A stretch of DNA of 64,000 bases from CAVPKN01 sp963832835 (GTDB taxonomy: Bacteria > Chlamydiota > Chlamydiia > Chlamydiales > JAAKFR01): NCBI GenBank assembly GCA_963832835.1, contig CAWHVD010000001.1, positions 248,001 to 312,000 of the forward strand, given 5' to 3'. The translations under genes were made by a program, and so were the position numbers. Under the pieces are notes generated by a model. The model saw only the letters and a program-made list of their open reading frames with translations, did not search any database and was not told the DNA's origin. Of this stretch, positions 25,941 through 34,815 are shown piece by piece (positions within the stretch are counted from its first letter, which is position 1; each line of letters starts with the position of its first letter).

Positions 25941-28229
25941 ATGAATCCTTTTCCTGAAACAACCCCCACACGATTTACCTTTCAGGGCGTTCACGCCCGT
26001 ATTTTAGGTGATGATCGAAATCTTTATGTGCTCGATAGCTGGGGCAATCCCGTACAAACTGAAAGCAAACTGAAAGACCTTATGCGGAACTTGCATTTTC
26101 AACCGATTTATCGCCCTGAACCTCCTGCTTTCCAATTTGTTCCCCTCTCACCGGAGAAGAAGACGTGGATTGAGCGCGCCAGGCTAGATGTTCCCCAGAA
26201 TGCTATTACCTGTTGGCGCTCTAACGGAATGTTGAGCTACGCGTTTTATAATACGCTCACAACATGGAACTGGGTTACCGGAGAAACTTCCCATGTTAGC
26301 ATTCCCTATGCGATTACTGCTTTAGTGGAAGCTATCGATAAGTCCTTAATCGTGCTGGATTGCAAAAAGCAAATTTGGTTTGAAAGCTTAGGTTTTAAAA
26401 AACCCATTTCTTTGCCGGTTTCGGCTGATTTCGAAATCACCGGCCTACTCCCTCTCGATGACTCACATTATTATTTGGGAGGGAAGGTCGGGAAAGAGCG
26501 ATCGAAATCTGTTGTTGATATCCAAAAAAAAGAGGCGCATGCGGTGGATTGGGAAGGTTATGTCGTTTTAGGCAATGGCAAGTTTTTGTATTGGAAAGGG
26601 AAGGAGGTATTCATATGGGGTAAAAAAAAGACTATTTTCGCTCTTGATTCCGATCGCTCCATTTGTGAAATTATTAGAATCTCAGAGGAGAGTGTTCTGG
26701 TAAGGCTTGTTAAACAGCCTCATGCGGTAGTGCTGAATACTCAAACTCGAAAAAACACTGATCTTGAGGAGTATCGTTTATGGACGCAAAACAATTCAGC
26801 TATTTCTCAAATCGATTCTGAAACGGTGGCCTATGCTTATAAGGGGGATCGTTACCCAACCATAACGTTCTTTTCTCTCGAGCAAAAAAAAGTTCTGTCA
26901 AGTGCACAAAAGGGGAGTTGGGGCGTTACATCTATATGCCCCTTGTCTGACGGTTCTGTGATGTTTGGAACAGCTACGACACCTTCTGGAATTCACATCG
27001 CGACAAAAAAGGGGGACATCCTATTCTCAAGCCAAGTTATGACAGGGAATGGAGCTGAAAATCCGACTGTTATCCATGAGCTTGTCGATGGATCGGTTGC
27101 TATTAAACTTGGGGATTGTACTTTTAAAATCATCCAACCGGTTATCGATTCTACAAAAATACAACAAGATGTCGACTATCAAATTGAACAGGCACAGCTC
27201 GAGATCAAGCACAACCCCTACCGTTTCGATCTCTATCATAAGCTGGCAGATCTCTATAAATCACAAGAAAATAGCGAGGCTTGTTATCAAGTCTTCTTGG
27301 CGGGTTTAGAAGCCTCAGCCAAAAATTCCAAACTCTATCTGGCACGCCGTTTTTATGAAAAAGCACGGCACATCCATCCCGATTCTCAAGACCCTTGCAA
27401 CATCTTTCTGGTTTATCTCGATCCCTCTAGTAAGTATGCCAAGAGGGTCCATTTGGACCTTTGTGCTATTAAGGGGCCTAATACAGATCTTGCCAATCCT
27501 AATAGACCTTGCAAAACAAGGTTATTTGTGGGAGAGGGAGATTTTTCATACACAGAGGCTTTAATTCAAAAACATCAAGCTACACACCCCCATTTGCCCC
27601 AGGCTATCACCGCAACGGAGTTAAAGCAGCCGGAACCAGTAGCTAAAAAAAAGATAGCAAAACGTGTCGAAACCTTAACTAGAATGGGCGTGAAGGTGCT
27701 ACTGGGTATTGATGCCCTTAAAATTGATCAAACCTTTAAAGGAAAACGCTTTGAGAGGATTCACTGGAACTGTCCCTTTGGTGAAGCTAGAGGAGATAGA
27801 TCTGTTTTCAAAGGAGCTATCCCTGCTTTTTTTCAGGCCAGTTCTGTGCTGCAAATGGCAGGAGACCGCATCCATGTCACACTCATGCAAGAAGAGGGAT
27901 ACTGGGAGACCCGGCAAAAGGAAAACCCCATTGTTCTAGCCTCTACAAAGGCAGGATACCGCCTGATTCGTAAGCGGATTTTTGGACCTGAAAGATATGC
28001 CGGATATCAACACGTTAAAACCGATCAACACAAACATGATGGGGGAAAACGACGAGAATTCGTATTCCAGAAAGTTAACCTCAAAGAGCCCACTAATGCA
28101 CAAGAATTAAAAAACCCTGAGGAAAAAGAATACAGCGTTAAAACAGATGGTGTGGGCAACGAAGTTCCGTTAGGAGATTGGTATTTCGAATGCAGTACAG
28201 ATGAAGATTCTTCTGACTATTATGACTGA
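25941..28229 (+). CDS. Beta-propeller/TPR protein with BMT5-like methyltransferase domain
   Basis: 762 residues. About 1-400 consists of repeating beta-rich segments resembling WD/quinoprotein blades (ESLIVLDCKKQIWF-type strands); residues about 405-490 look like TPR helices (FDLYHKLADLYKSQENSEACYQVFLAGLEAS). From about 528, TRLFVGEGDFSYTEALIQ starts a Rossmann-like domain like DUF2431/BMT5 rRNA (uridine-N3) methyltransferases: VGEGDFS, ITATEL, GVKVLLGIDAL, FERIHWNCPFG (family FNFPH loop altered) and FFQASSVLQMAGDRIHVTL. BMT5 proteins are mainly eukaryotic. A TTG at 25929 is also in frame; the ATG is preferred although no ribosome site is clear. The 3' end overlaps nqrA by 10 nt. Confidence 0.65.
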   Translation: MNPFPETTPTRFTFQGVHARILGDDRNLYVLDSWGNPVQTESKLKDLMRNLHFQPIYRPEPPAFQFVPLSPEKKTWIERARLDVPQNAITCWRSNGMLSYAFYNTLTTWNWVTGETSHVSIPYAITALVEAIDKSLIVLDCKKQIWFESLGFKKPISLPVSADFEITGLLPLDDSHYYLGGKVGKERSKSVVDIQKKEAHAVDWEGYVVLGNGKFLYWKGKEVFIWGKKKTIFALDSDRSICEIIRISEESVLVRLVKQPHAVVLNTQTRKNTDLEEYRLWTQNNSAISQIDSETVAYAYKGDRYPTITFFSLEQKKVLSSAQKGSWGVTSICPLSDGSVMFGTATTPSGIHIATKKGDILFSSQVMTGNGAENPTVIHELVDGSVAIKLGDCTFKIIQPVIDSTKIQQDVDYQIEQAQLEIKHNPYRFDLYHKLADLYKSQENSEACYQVFLAGLEASAKNSKLYLARRFYEKARHIHPDSQDPCNIFLVYLDPSSKYAKRVHLDLCAIKGPNTDLANPNRPCKTRLFVGEGDFSYTEALIQKHQATHPHLPQAITATELKQPEPVAKKKIAKRVETLTRMGVKVLLGIDALKIDQTFKGKRFERIHWNCPFGEARGDRSVFKGAIPAFFQASSVLQMAGDRIHVTLMQEEGYWETRQKENPIVLASTKAGYRLIRKRIFGPERYAGYQHVKTDQHKHDGGKRREFVFQKVNLKEPTNAQELKNPEEKEYSVKTDGVGNEVPLGDWYFECSTDEDSSDYYD

Positions 28230-29584
28230 CCCATCTCTTGGGCGTAACGGTGGAGGCCTTGCCTGACGATATCGATCATTTCGATTTTGGAAGGACAGAT
28301 AAATGTGGCAAGAGCAAAATCAGCGGGAACCACTTCCAGAAGACCCAGCTGATCGGCTAGTTCGAAATCTTCTGAAAGGATCGCTTTGATCAAAAAGACA
28401 GTGGGAATGTGCATGGGCATCACTTGATCGTAAACAGCCGGGTCGATAAAAGCTCTTTCTTCACCATGTTGGTTAGTAGTGAAGTGATAGCCGCCTTCAG
28501 GAGGTGAAAGGTGTCCTGAAAGGTAGGTGCGGGTTGCTGAATATTTGTGGGAGCCCAGACGCAAGAAATGAAAGGCTTCGCGGGTTGTATTTTCTGGAAT
28601 GGCTGAAAAGCAAGTACCTTTGATGCCTAGAAAATCCTCCATTTCAGCGGGCTTGCCAGTGAGAGGATCGCCAGCTATGAGCTGCAAGGGTTGATGGGTT
28701 GTTCGGTCTGCCATTAACTCCTTAATGGAAGAGCCGGCTCTTGCCTTAAAAAAACCTCTTTTGCTCTCAACAATCCCCTCACCCGCGATGCTGATAATTC
28801 TGTCAGTTTGGTAGCGCCCCTCCACAATCATTTTGCCGATCACCACAACATCTAGAGCCGTCAATGCCCACACATAATCATCGGGGCGGCGGATAGGGGC
28901 AATATGGTGAATGTGGACTGAAGAGGATCCTGCAGGATGCGGACCGATTACAGTGTGTCTCTCCACACCTTCAGCCAGCAGAAATGCGCTACACTCTGTA
29001 TTTTCCCTATAAACAAGATGGACATTACCTGGAGTGAGTTTTGCTAGTGTTTTTAGGCCTGCCTGAAAATAGATTTCGTTTCCCTCTATCTGCATTTCCT
29101 GCGAGGGCTCAAAGGGACGGGTCTCGAGGGCGGTCACAAAGATATCTCGAGGTACCTGATCGGGACGTGGAACTAAGTTAAAGGGCCTTTGGCGGATATG
29201 AGGAAAGAGGCCCCCTCGCATCAAAAGATCTACAATCTCTTCTCGTGTTGCAGAATCGGGATCAAGAGAGCCATGTTCCCAATACGTTTCTTGAGAGCCC
29301 ACTTGAATGATGATGTCTAAAAGCTGTCTTTTGTGCCCACGTCTGATCTCGCTCACTACCCCGCCTGCCGGGGATACAAACATTTGTCCGGGCGAGCCTT
29401 TGTTTTCTACAAGAGGTTGGCCTATTTGGACACTATCACCGGCTTTTACAAGCAAGCGAAAGCGAAGGTCCTCAAATGCACTGAGGTTAAGCGAGATTTG
29501 CTTTGACAACTGGATATGTTGTGGGGAGCCTTCCGGCTTCCCCGCTAAGGGGATATCGAGTCCCTTTTTAACTATAATCTTCAT
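28220..29584 (-). CDS. nqrA: Na+-translocating NADH-quinone reductase subunit A
   Basis: 454-residue NqrA, the peripheral cytoplasmic subunit of the sodium-pumping NADH:quinone oxidoreductase. The start MKIIVKKGLDIPLAGKPEG, the SPAGGVVSEIRRGHKRQLL segment, GDPLTGKP and the C-terminal FICPSKIEMIDIVRQGL region are typical. Other nqr genes are not in this window, as in Chlamydia where nqrA stands apart. Two small minus-strand genes lie upstream (47-nt gap to the nearest). It is convergent with the methyltransferase fusion gene, overlapping by 10 nt. Confidence 0.96.
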   Translation of the reverse strand: MKIIVKKGLDIPLAGKPEGSPQHIQLSKQISLNLSAFEDLRFRLLVKAGDSVQIGQPLVENKGSPGQMFVSPAGGVVSEIRRGHKRQLLDIIIQVGSQETYWEHGSLDPDSATREEIVDLLMRGGLFPHIRQRPFNLVPRPDQVPRDIFVTALETRPFEPSQEMQIEGNEIYFQAGLKTLAKLTPGNVHLVYRENTECSAFLLAEGVERHTVIGPHPAGSSSVHIHHIAPIRRPDDYVWALTALDVVVIGKMIVEGRYQTDRIISIAGEGIVESKRGFFKARAGSSIKELMADRTTHQPLQLIAGDPLTGKPAEMEDFLGIKGTCFSAIPENTTREAFHFLRLGSHKYSATRTYLSGHLSPPEGGYHFTTNQHGEERAFIDPAVYDQVMPMHIPTVFLIKAILSEDFELADQLGLLEVVPADFALATFICPSKIEMIDIVRQGLHRYAQEMGQS

Positions 29585-29631
29585 GCGTCAAGAATATAGC
29601 CTTGCGTCAGAATTTTATCAACGGCTCGCAC

Positions 29632-29886
29632 CTAGTTACAACATTCTATGATGAACAGTGCTGCATAGATCACAGGGATTGCGATGCCTATTGCCACAAA
29701 TGTACCGGATGCTGCCACAGGAAGATTCAACACTGCTGTAAGGCCTAAAATGCCTACGACAAGGCTTGTAATAGTGAGCAGAAGGTCCGTGCCTAGCAAT
29801 GATACAAAGGCACACGCTTTGCGGCTTTCAGGGATTTTAGGAGCATTACATGTGTTTACACAGACATGAGCCAGTAAAAATGTCAT
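29632..29886 (-). CDS. Small two-helix membrane protein
   Basis: 84 residues, not recognised. A short N-terminus with three Cys (HVCVNTCNAP) leads to two long hydrophobic segments (about 29-50 and 57-80), and ends ECCN. AAGGAACC precedes the ATG at normal spacing, so it is probably translated. The layout (Cys, bilobed hydrophobic region, Cys tail) is like the proteins at 8589 and 42947; sequence identity is low by eye. An inclusion-membrane role is only a guess. Confidence 0.6.
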   Translation of the reverse strand: MTFLLAHVCVNTCNAPKIPESRKACAFVSLLGTDLLLTITSLVVGILGLTAVLNLPVAASGTFVAIGIAIPVIYAALFIIECCN

Positions 29887-29961
29887 TTTTGGTTCCTTTT
29901 CTGAAGGTTAAAAAAGGAAATCTTAGATTAACTTTACGTAAAGATCAAGACATAGATTTTT

Positions 29962-30366
29962 TTAGAGAGGAATCCAGTGCTTCTTTTTCGCAAAGCGTTG
30001 GGGCTGTTTTTGACGCTGAACAGTTTGAACTTTTTGTTCAAATTGGGGATCTTGGATTTTACTGCGCGCTTCTCGTTTGTATGTCTCGCATGCCTCTTTG
30101 ACTTTTTGAAGGGCTTCCCATTGCTCTTGTGTGAAATTATTGGGGTTAGCCGAATAAGCATCTAATTGTTCACGCGTCATGCCGGTGCGCTTGAAAATCT
30201 CTTCTGCTTTTTCATTCAGATCATCAATACGATCCTGCGTTTTACTAATGATTTCCGAATAATCATTGGGGCCATTTTCTTGCGGCTGTTGTTCTAATTT
30301 AATATCATATAATTTTAAAACTGCTTCAAGTGCAATCTGGATATCTTCTTCGCTTTTACTTGCCAT
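29962..30366 (-). CDS. Conserved chlamydial hypothetical protein
   Basis: 134 residues, soluble, charged and mostly helical. It has an acidic N-terminus (MASKSEEDIQIALEAVLKLYDIKLE), a central coiled-coil-like part (SKTQDRIDDLNEKAEEIFKRTGM) and a basic tail (KKKHWIPL). No known domain recognised. AGGGGAAAAAC before the ATG is a good ribosome site. The position between nqrA and greA matches a small hypothetical gene I recall in the same place in C. trachomatis, suggesting a lineage-conserved gene. Confidence 0.75.
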   Translation of the reverse strand: MASKSEEDIQIALEAVLKLYDIKLEQQPQENGPNDYSEIISKTQDRIDDLNEKAEEIFKRTGMTREQLDAYSANPNNFTQEQWEALQKVKEACETYKREARSKIQDPQFEQKVQTVQRQKQPQRFAKKKHWIPL

Positions 30367-30500
30367 GTTTTTCCCCTATAGTATTCTTCTCTTCATTTTA
30401 CACGCTAAAATTTAAATTGTAATCGATTTATCAAGTTTTTATTGATCTTTTTTGAGTAGGGAGGTATATTCTTCCATAAAGATTACATTAGGATAATAAA

Positions 30501-32669
30501 ATGAGTTATTTGGATGAATTTCAACTGCTTCTTCAGGGCGAAAAGTTAGCTCAATTTCTGAGGCTCTGGGAAGAGTACTCTATGGCAGAAGAGGTGGATG
30601 GTCCAGAGTTGGCACAAGTCCTTAAGCTCATTATCGACTCCCCATTTGCTCCTACATTTGGTCAATTTGCAGAAACCATTCTTCCTCTTTGGAAAAAATT
30701 GGAAGGACAGAGAGTGGGTGACGAGATCTTACGTTTGATCTTAGATCTACAAACAGAAAATTCCTCGTTACTAGGCGATATCGCCGTCGATTTCTTGAAG
30801 AAACGTTATGGAACTCAGAAAACGTTTAATCAAAAAATCCGAATTGTCGGCCTGCTTGCACGCAATAGCTTTCAGGGCGCCATTTCTAATTACGAGTTGC
30901 TCACTCATATGGACAAAGGAAAATTTGTGTTCCATACTGGAGGATGGGGTGTCGGAGAGGTCATGGAAATCTCGATCCTCCGAGAACATGTTCTCTTGGA
31001 ATTCGAGGGAACTGCCGCCGTAAAAGACCTTTCCTTCGACAACGCGTTTAAAAACCTAGTCCCCCTTCCCTCCACCCACTTCCTTGCGCGCCGCTTCGGT
31101 AACCCTGATGTTTTGGAACAAGAAGGCAGAGCCGACCCAGCAGCTCTGATCCGTTTACTTTTAAAAGACTTAGGTCCAAAAACTGCGCTAGAAATTAAAG
31201 AAGAGCTCTCAGAACTTGTGATTCCTGAAAAGGAATGGTCCAAATGGTGGCAGGCCGCACGTGCTAAAATAAAAAAAGACACCATGATTCAATCGCCACT
31301 AACTGCGAAGGATCCTTTTGTTTTACACACAGAAGAAGTGACCCATGATTCCAGATTCGTAGAAGCATTAAAAGAAAAACAGGCGATAGATGCACGTATT
31401 GTTTTGATTTATAGTTATCTACGCGATTTTCCAGAGGTGCTGAAGAATCCTGATTTAAAGGCTCAACTCAAATCGGAACTATTAGATGGGCTTGCCACAG
31501 ATGAAAAGCTTCCTGATATGAGCATGGCGCGAAAAATTCAGATTTCCTTCCTTCTGGAAGATATTTTTCCTGAAGAGTTTCCAGAAGCTGCCATTCACTT
31601 GATCAAGCCCATGCAGAACCTCGAGTCAGTTTTGCAACTCATTGAAATCATTGCGCTCAAAAAACGAACCTTGTCTGTCATTAGAGAACACCGTCCCGAC
31701 TGGATTCCCCTTTTCTTACATTTGTTGTTTGCCGTCTCTCAAAGTCCTATCCGAGATTATATCTTCAAAGAACTGCAAAACGATAGCTCCTCTAAAGAAC
31801 TGCTACACGATAAAATTCGAGAGTTGCTCCATAAAATGACCATCTACCCCGAGGCCTTTTTTTGGTATTTCCAGAAACTTGTGGCTGGCGAAGATGTTCC
31901 ATTTAACGACCAGGAAGGAAAGCTACAGTTCCTAGAAGGGTTGATGATCCTCCTTCACTTTGTTGAAGACAAACCAGATATGCGTGACTTAGTGAAAAAG
32001 ATTCAGGCACAGCTCATGGCCAAGCGTTATGAAACTGTGCGCATGCTCATAAAAGAGGCCTCGGTGCCCTATCTGCAAGAATTTCTCCTCCTAGCCAGCA
32101 AATGTCAAACGATGACCCGCCAAGATCTGCAGATCTTGCATAGCTTGGCCGAAGTAGTCCAACCCTCTTTAGCAAAAAAGAAAAAAGAGTGGGAGGAAGA
32201 GAAAATAGAGATTATCTGGGCAACCCAAGAAGGATATGTCAAGCTTCAAGAGCGGATTCAACACTTGGGCTCAGTTGAAACTGTCGACAATGCTCGTGAA
32301 ATCGAAGCCGCACGTGCTCTTGGAGATCTTAGAGAGAATGCCGAGTATAAGTATGCTCTTGAGAGGCGCTCACGTCTCCAATCCGAATTGCGTTCCTTGT
32401 CCAAACAACTCAATCAAGCACGTGTGCTGACCAAAAATGATATTCAAGCAAATGAAGTAGGAGTCGGGACAATCGTCCATCTGCTTGATGCCAATGGAAA
32501 AATGGTCACCTATACCATTTTAGGTCCTTGGGAAGCTGATCCTGAAAAAAATATTCTTTCATTCCAGTCCAAATTAGCTCAGAGCATGATGGGCAGTAAA
32601 AAAGGAGATTCTCTTAACGTTTTAGGAGAAACATACACCATCCAAAAAATTGAAAGTTATCTAGGTTAA
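30501..32669 (+). CDS. greA: Transcription elongation factor GreA with long N-terminal extension
   Basis: 722 residues; usual GreA is about 160. The last 155 residues hold the whole factor: coiled coil with the tip EAARALGDLRENAEYKYA (Asp and Glu that reach the polymerase active site) and the FKBP-like C-terminal domain (VGVGTIVHLLDANGK...). GreA rescues backtracked RNA polymerase by stimulating transcript cleavage. Residues 1-560 are helical, partly repeat-like, of unknown role; such extended GreA is typical for Chlamydiae. TTAGGATAAT precedes the ATG. The rdgB start follows after 1 nt. Confidence 0.95.
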   Translation: MSYLDEFQLLLQGEKLAQFLRLWEEYSMAEEVDGPELAQVLKLIIDSPFAPTFGQFAETILPLWKKLEGQRVGDEILRLILDLQTENSSLLGDIAVDFLKKRYGTQKTFNQKIRIVGLLARNSFQGAISNYELLTHMDKGKFVFHTGGWGVGEVMEISILREHVLLEFEGTAAVKDLSFDNAFKNLVPLPSTHFLARRFGNPDVLEQEGRADPAALIRLLLKDLGPKTALEIKEELSELVIPEKEWSKWWQAARAKIKKDTMIQSPLTAKDPFVLHTEEVTHDSRFVEALKEKQAIDARIVLIYSYLRDFPEVLKNPDLKAQLKSELLDGLATDEKLPDMSMARKIQISFLLEDIFPEEFPEAAIHLIKPMQNLESVLQLIEIIALKKRTLSVIREHRPDWIPLFLHLLFAVSQSPIRDYIFKELQNDSSSKELLHDKIRELLHKMTIYPEAFFWYFQKLVAGEDVPFNDQEGKLQFLEGLMILLHFVEDKPDMRDLVKKIQAQLMAKRYETVRMLIKEASVPYLQEFLLLASKCQTMTRQDLQILHSLAEVVQPSLAKKKKEWEEEKIEIIWATQEGYVKLQERIQHLGSVETVDNAREIEAARALGDLRENAEYKYALERRSRLQSELRSLSKQLNQARVLTKNDIQANEVGVGTIVHLLDANGKMVTYTILGPWEADPEKNILSFQSKLAQSMMGSKKGDSLNVLGETYTIQKIESYLG

Positions 32670-32670
32670 T

Positions 32671-33270
32671 ATGGACATTGTTTTAGCGACAACAAACGGG
32701 CATAAAATTCGAGAAATCCGTGCCCTTTTGAAATCGTTCGAACAATTTGATCTTTATTCTTTACTCGACTTTCCTGCATATGTTCAGCCAGAAGAGACCG
32801 GTAAAACATTTGAAGAAAATGCGACTCTAAAAGCCTTGCACTGTGCCCAAACACTTAATAAGTGGACCATTGCAGATGATTCTGGTTTAGTTGTACCTGC
32901 TCTTGGGGGGACCCCTGGTGTCCATTCCGCCCGTTATGCAGGTCCTAAGGCTTCTGACAAAGAGAATCGCCAAAAGCTGCTTAAAGAGATGAGCCATTTG
33001 GAAGATTTGAGTAGAGCGGCTTATTTCGAATGCTGCATTGCTTTAGCATCCCCCAGTGAGATCTACAAGACCGTAACAGGTATCTGTGAAGGCGTCATCA
33101 CCACAGAAGAGCATGGAGGTTATGGGTTCGGCTACGACTCTCTTTTCTTAAAACACGATTATAATCAAACATTTGGCGAGCTTGCCGAAGAGCGCAAAAA
33201 TCAAGTCTCCCATCGAGCCAAAGCTCTCGAAAAGCTCAAACGCACATTAGAGACACTCAATCAGGAGTAA
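32671..33270 (+). CDS. rdgB: XTP/dITP diphosphatase (Ham1/RdgB)
   Basis: 199 residues. Removes non-canonical purine triphosphates (XTP, dITP). Motifs: VLATTNGHKIREI at the N-terminus, TFEENATLKA, the catalytic ADDSGLVVPALGGTPGVHSARYAG, GYGFGYDSLF and SHRAKALEKL. Its ATG follows the greA stop by a single base, so translation is probably coupled. The 3' end overlaps the convergent 77-aa gene by 14 nt. Confidence 0.96.
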   Translation: MDIVLATTNGHKIREIRALLKSFEQFDLYSLLDFPAYVQPEETGKTFEENATLKALHCAQTLNKWTIADDSGLVVPALGGTPGVHSARYAGPKASDKENRQKLLKEMSHLEDLSRAAYFECCIALASPSEIYKTVTGICEGVITTEEHGGYGFGYDSLFLKHDYNQTFGELAEERKNQVSHRAKALEKLKRTLETLNQE

Positions 33271-33490
33271 GGTCTTGCAATGCGGATTCGAGCGATACAC
33301 GGATCTCTTTGATTAGAGCAAAGGCGTGATGGATTTGTTCCATCTCGAATGCCAACTTCTCCATTTCTTGACTCTCGCCAGTAGCGCCTGCCATAGGAGC
33401 CTGCTGCGCAGACTCTAAAGAAACCTTAGGCTGAGAAGTGAGCCTTTGGGAACCGGAAATGCTAGAAATATCGGTCATGAGAGCGTCCAA
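33257..33490 (-). CDS. Small conserved helical protein next to ung
   Basis: 77 residues, not recognised. Ser/Gln-rich start, then one amphipathic helix (EMEKLAFEMEQIHHAFALIKEIRVSLESAL). It overlaps the end of ung by 16 nt, so would be translationally coupled to it. A small hypothetical gene lies at the same place between Ham1 and ung in C. trachomatis as I recall, supporting a real gene. Confidence 0.7.
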   Translation of the reverse strand: MDALMTDISSISGSQRLTSQPKVSLESAQQAPMAGATGESQEMEKLAFEMEQIHHAFALIKEIRVSLESALQDLTPD

Positions 33491-34164
33491 TTGATAGGTT
33501 CTTTTCCCTGTTTTGTAAGCACTTCATTGATTTTTGAAAAGTGCTTACAGCCAAAAAAGCCCGAATGGACCGAATAGGGCGAGGGATGGGGTGCCATTAA
33601 AACAAAATGTCGTTTCCGAGTTGACTCCAGGATATGACGACATTTTTCTTGGGCAGTTTTTCCCCAGAGAACAAATATGACGGGATCTTCCCGATCGGCT
33701 AAGCGGTTAATCACAGCATCCGTAAACTGCTCCCAACCTTTGCCATAATGGGATTTTGGAGTATGTGCTCGTACAGTTAAAATGGCGTTTAGCATTAAAA
33801 CACCCTGTTTTGCCCAGCTGGCTAGATTACCATGATTGGGAGGACTCATTCCTAGATCTTCTTGGAGTTCTTTAAAGATATTTTTTAAAGAAGGAGGTTG
33901 AGGGATGCCTGCAGGTACACTAAAACTTAAACCATGAGCCTGATCAGGCCCATGGTAGGGATCTTGTCCCACAATAACTACTTTGACTTGCTTAAATGGC
34001 GTACTATTGAACGCATTAAAAACATCCTGTTTGGGGGGGTAGACGGCACCCTGAGCTCTTTCTGTGGCTAGAAATTGAGCTAGCTCCTCTAAATATTTTT
34101 TAGACCACTCTTCTTGCAGAGCATCTTTCCAGCTTTCTTCTAATTGAGGAGGAGGCATTGTCAT
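33475..34164 (-). CDS. ung: Uracil-DNA glycosylase
   Basis: 229 residues, family 1 UDG, which removes uracil from DNA. Motifs: VVIVGQDPYHGPDQAHGLSFSV with the catalytic Asp, LMLNAILTVRAHTPKSHYGKGWE, VFVLWG-like strand (IFVLWGKTAQEK) and the DNA-intercalating loop HPSPYSVHSGFFGCKHFS with the catalytic His. Start either at 34164 or 6 nt further in; no clear ribosome site at either. Confidence 0.97.
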   Translation of the reverse strand: MTMPPPQLEESWKDALQEEWSKKYLEELAQFLATERAQGAVYPPKQDVFNAFNSTPFKQVKVVIVGQDPYHGPDQAHGLSFSVPAGIPQPPSLKNIFKELQEDLGMSPPNHGNLASWAKQGVLMLNAILTVRAHTPKSHYGKGWEQFTDAVINRLADREDPVIFVLWGKTAQEKCRHILESTRKRHFVLMAPHPSPYSVHSGFFGCKHFSKINEVLTKQGKEPINWTLS

Positions 34165-34289
34165 GGCAGAGATTATGGCTTTTTAGTTGAAATGAATCAA
34201 CAGTCCCCGTTCAGGCCATCTCGACTTTGTACATTTCTAGCGGGAACCGCTGGCTCTACAATGAGTTATTAGCTCAAAGGAAGTTATAC

Positions 34290-34444
34290 CATTTCCAGAA
34301 AATAAAGCCATGAAGTGGCACTGTATAACACGCCATTTTTGAACGATCCTTTCTCGCTTATGTGCAAAAACATAGGCTTCGAAACGATCATCCAAATCTG
34401 TCCTGTTACCCAGTGCCACTTCATGGCTTTATTTTCTGGAAATG
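34290..34444 (+). mobile_element. Miniature element family 3, copy 1 (complete)
   Basis: 155 bp with inverted terminal repeats of about 34 bp starting CATTTCCAGAAAATAAAGCC and ending with its complement. No ORF. No clear target duplication is visible. The flanking TTATAC is shared by other left ends. It sits in the gene-poor interval 34165-34815 between ung and the ankyrin/TPR gene. Confidence 0.85.
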
Positions 34445-34716
34445 TATTAGCACACGAAGAGCTAGAGATCTCTTTGACAAAGTACCGGCAGCTGATGTTT
34501 TTGCCGGAGCTCAAAGCAGAAAGGTCCTCTCTTGAAAATGTCCCTTCACAGGTTTTACAAAACGTCGTAGACTGTTTGGGATAAAGCCTACCAAGTTTTT
34601 TTTCGTAGATATAAGGAAAAGGGGGCTGCCGGCTTTGTGGCTATAGAGCAAGCAAGGATTTCAATGCGTCACAAAATTTTTGACACTCGGACTAGATGAC
34701 CTGGGAGTAATCCCTA

Positions 34717-34752
34717 GAAGCCTTCGCCTTCAGGCGAGGGAGTACTCACGTC
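34717..34752 (+). mobile_element. Solo right-end-like hairpin of an IS200/IS605 element
   Basis: AGAAGCCTTCGCCTTCAGGC followed by GAGGGAGTACTCACGTCA forms a TCGCCT/AGGCGA stem and resembles right ends of IS605-type (OrfB/TnpB) elements from memory. No tnpA, tnpB or left end is seen, so it would be a relic. The rest of 34445-34815 shows no gene or other clear signal; AAGGAACC at about 34808 is the ribosome site of the next gene. Confidence 0.4.
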
Positions 34753-34815
34753 AAAAAAATAAGGGCGGTACAAAATGGAACACCATCAAAAATGGTAAAA
34801 ATATAAAGGAACCAT

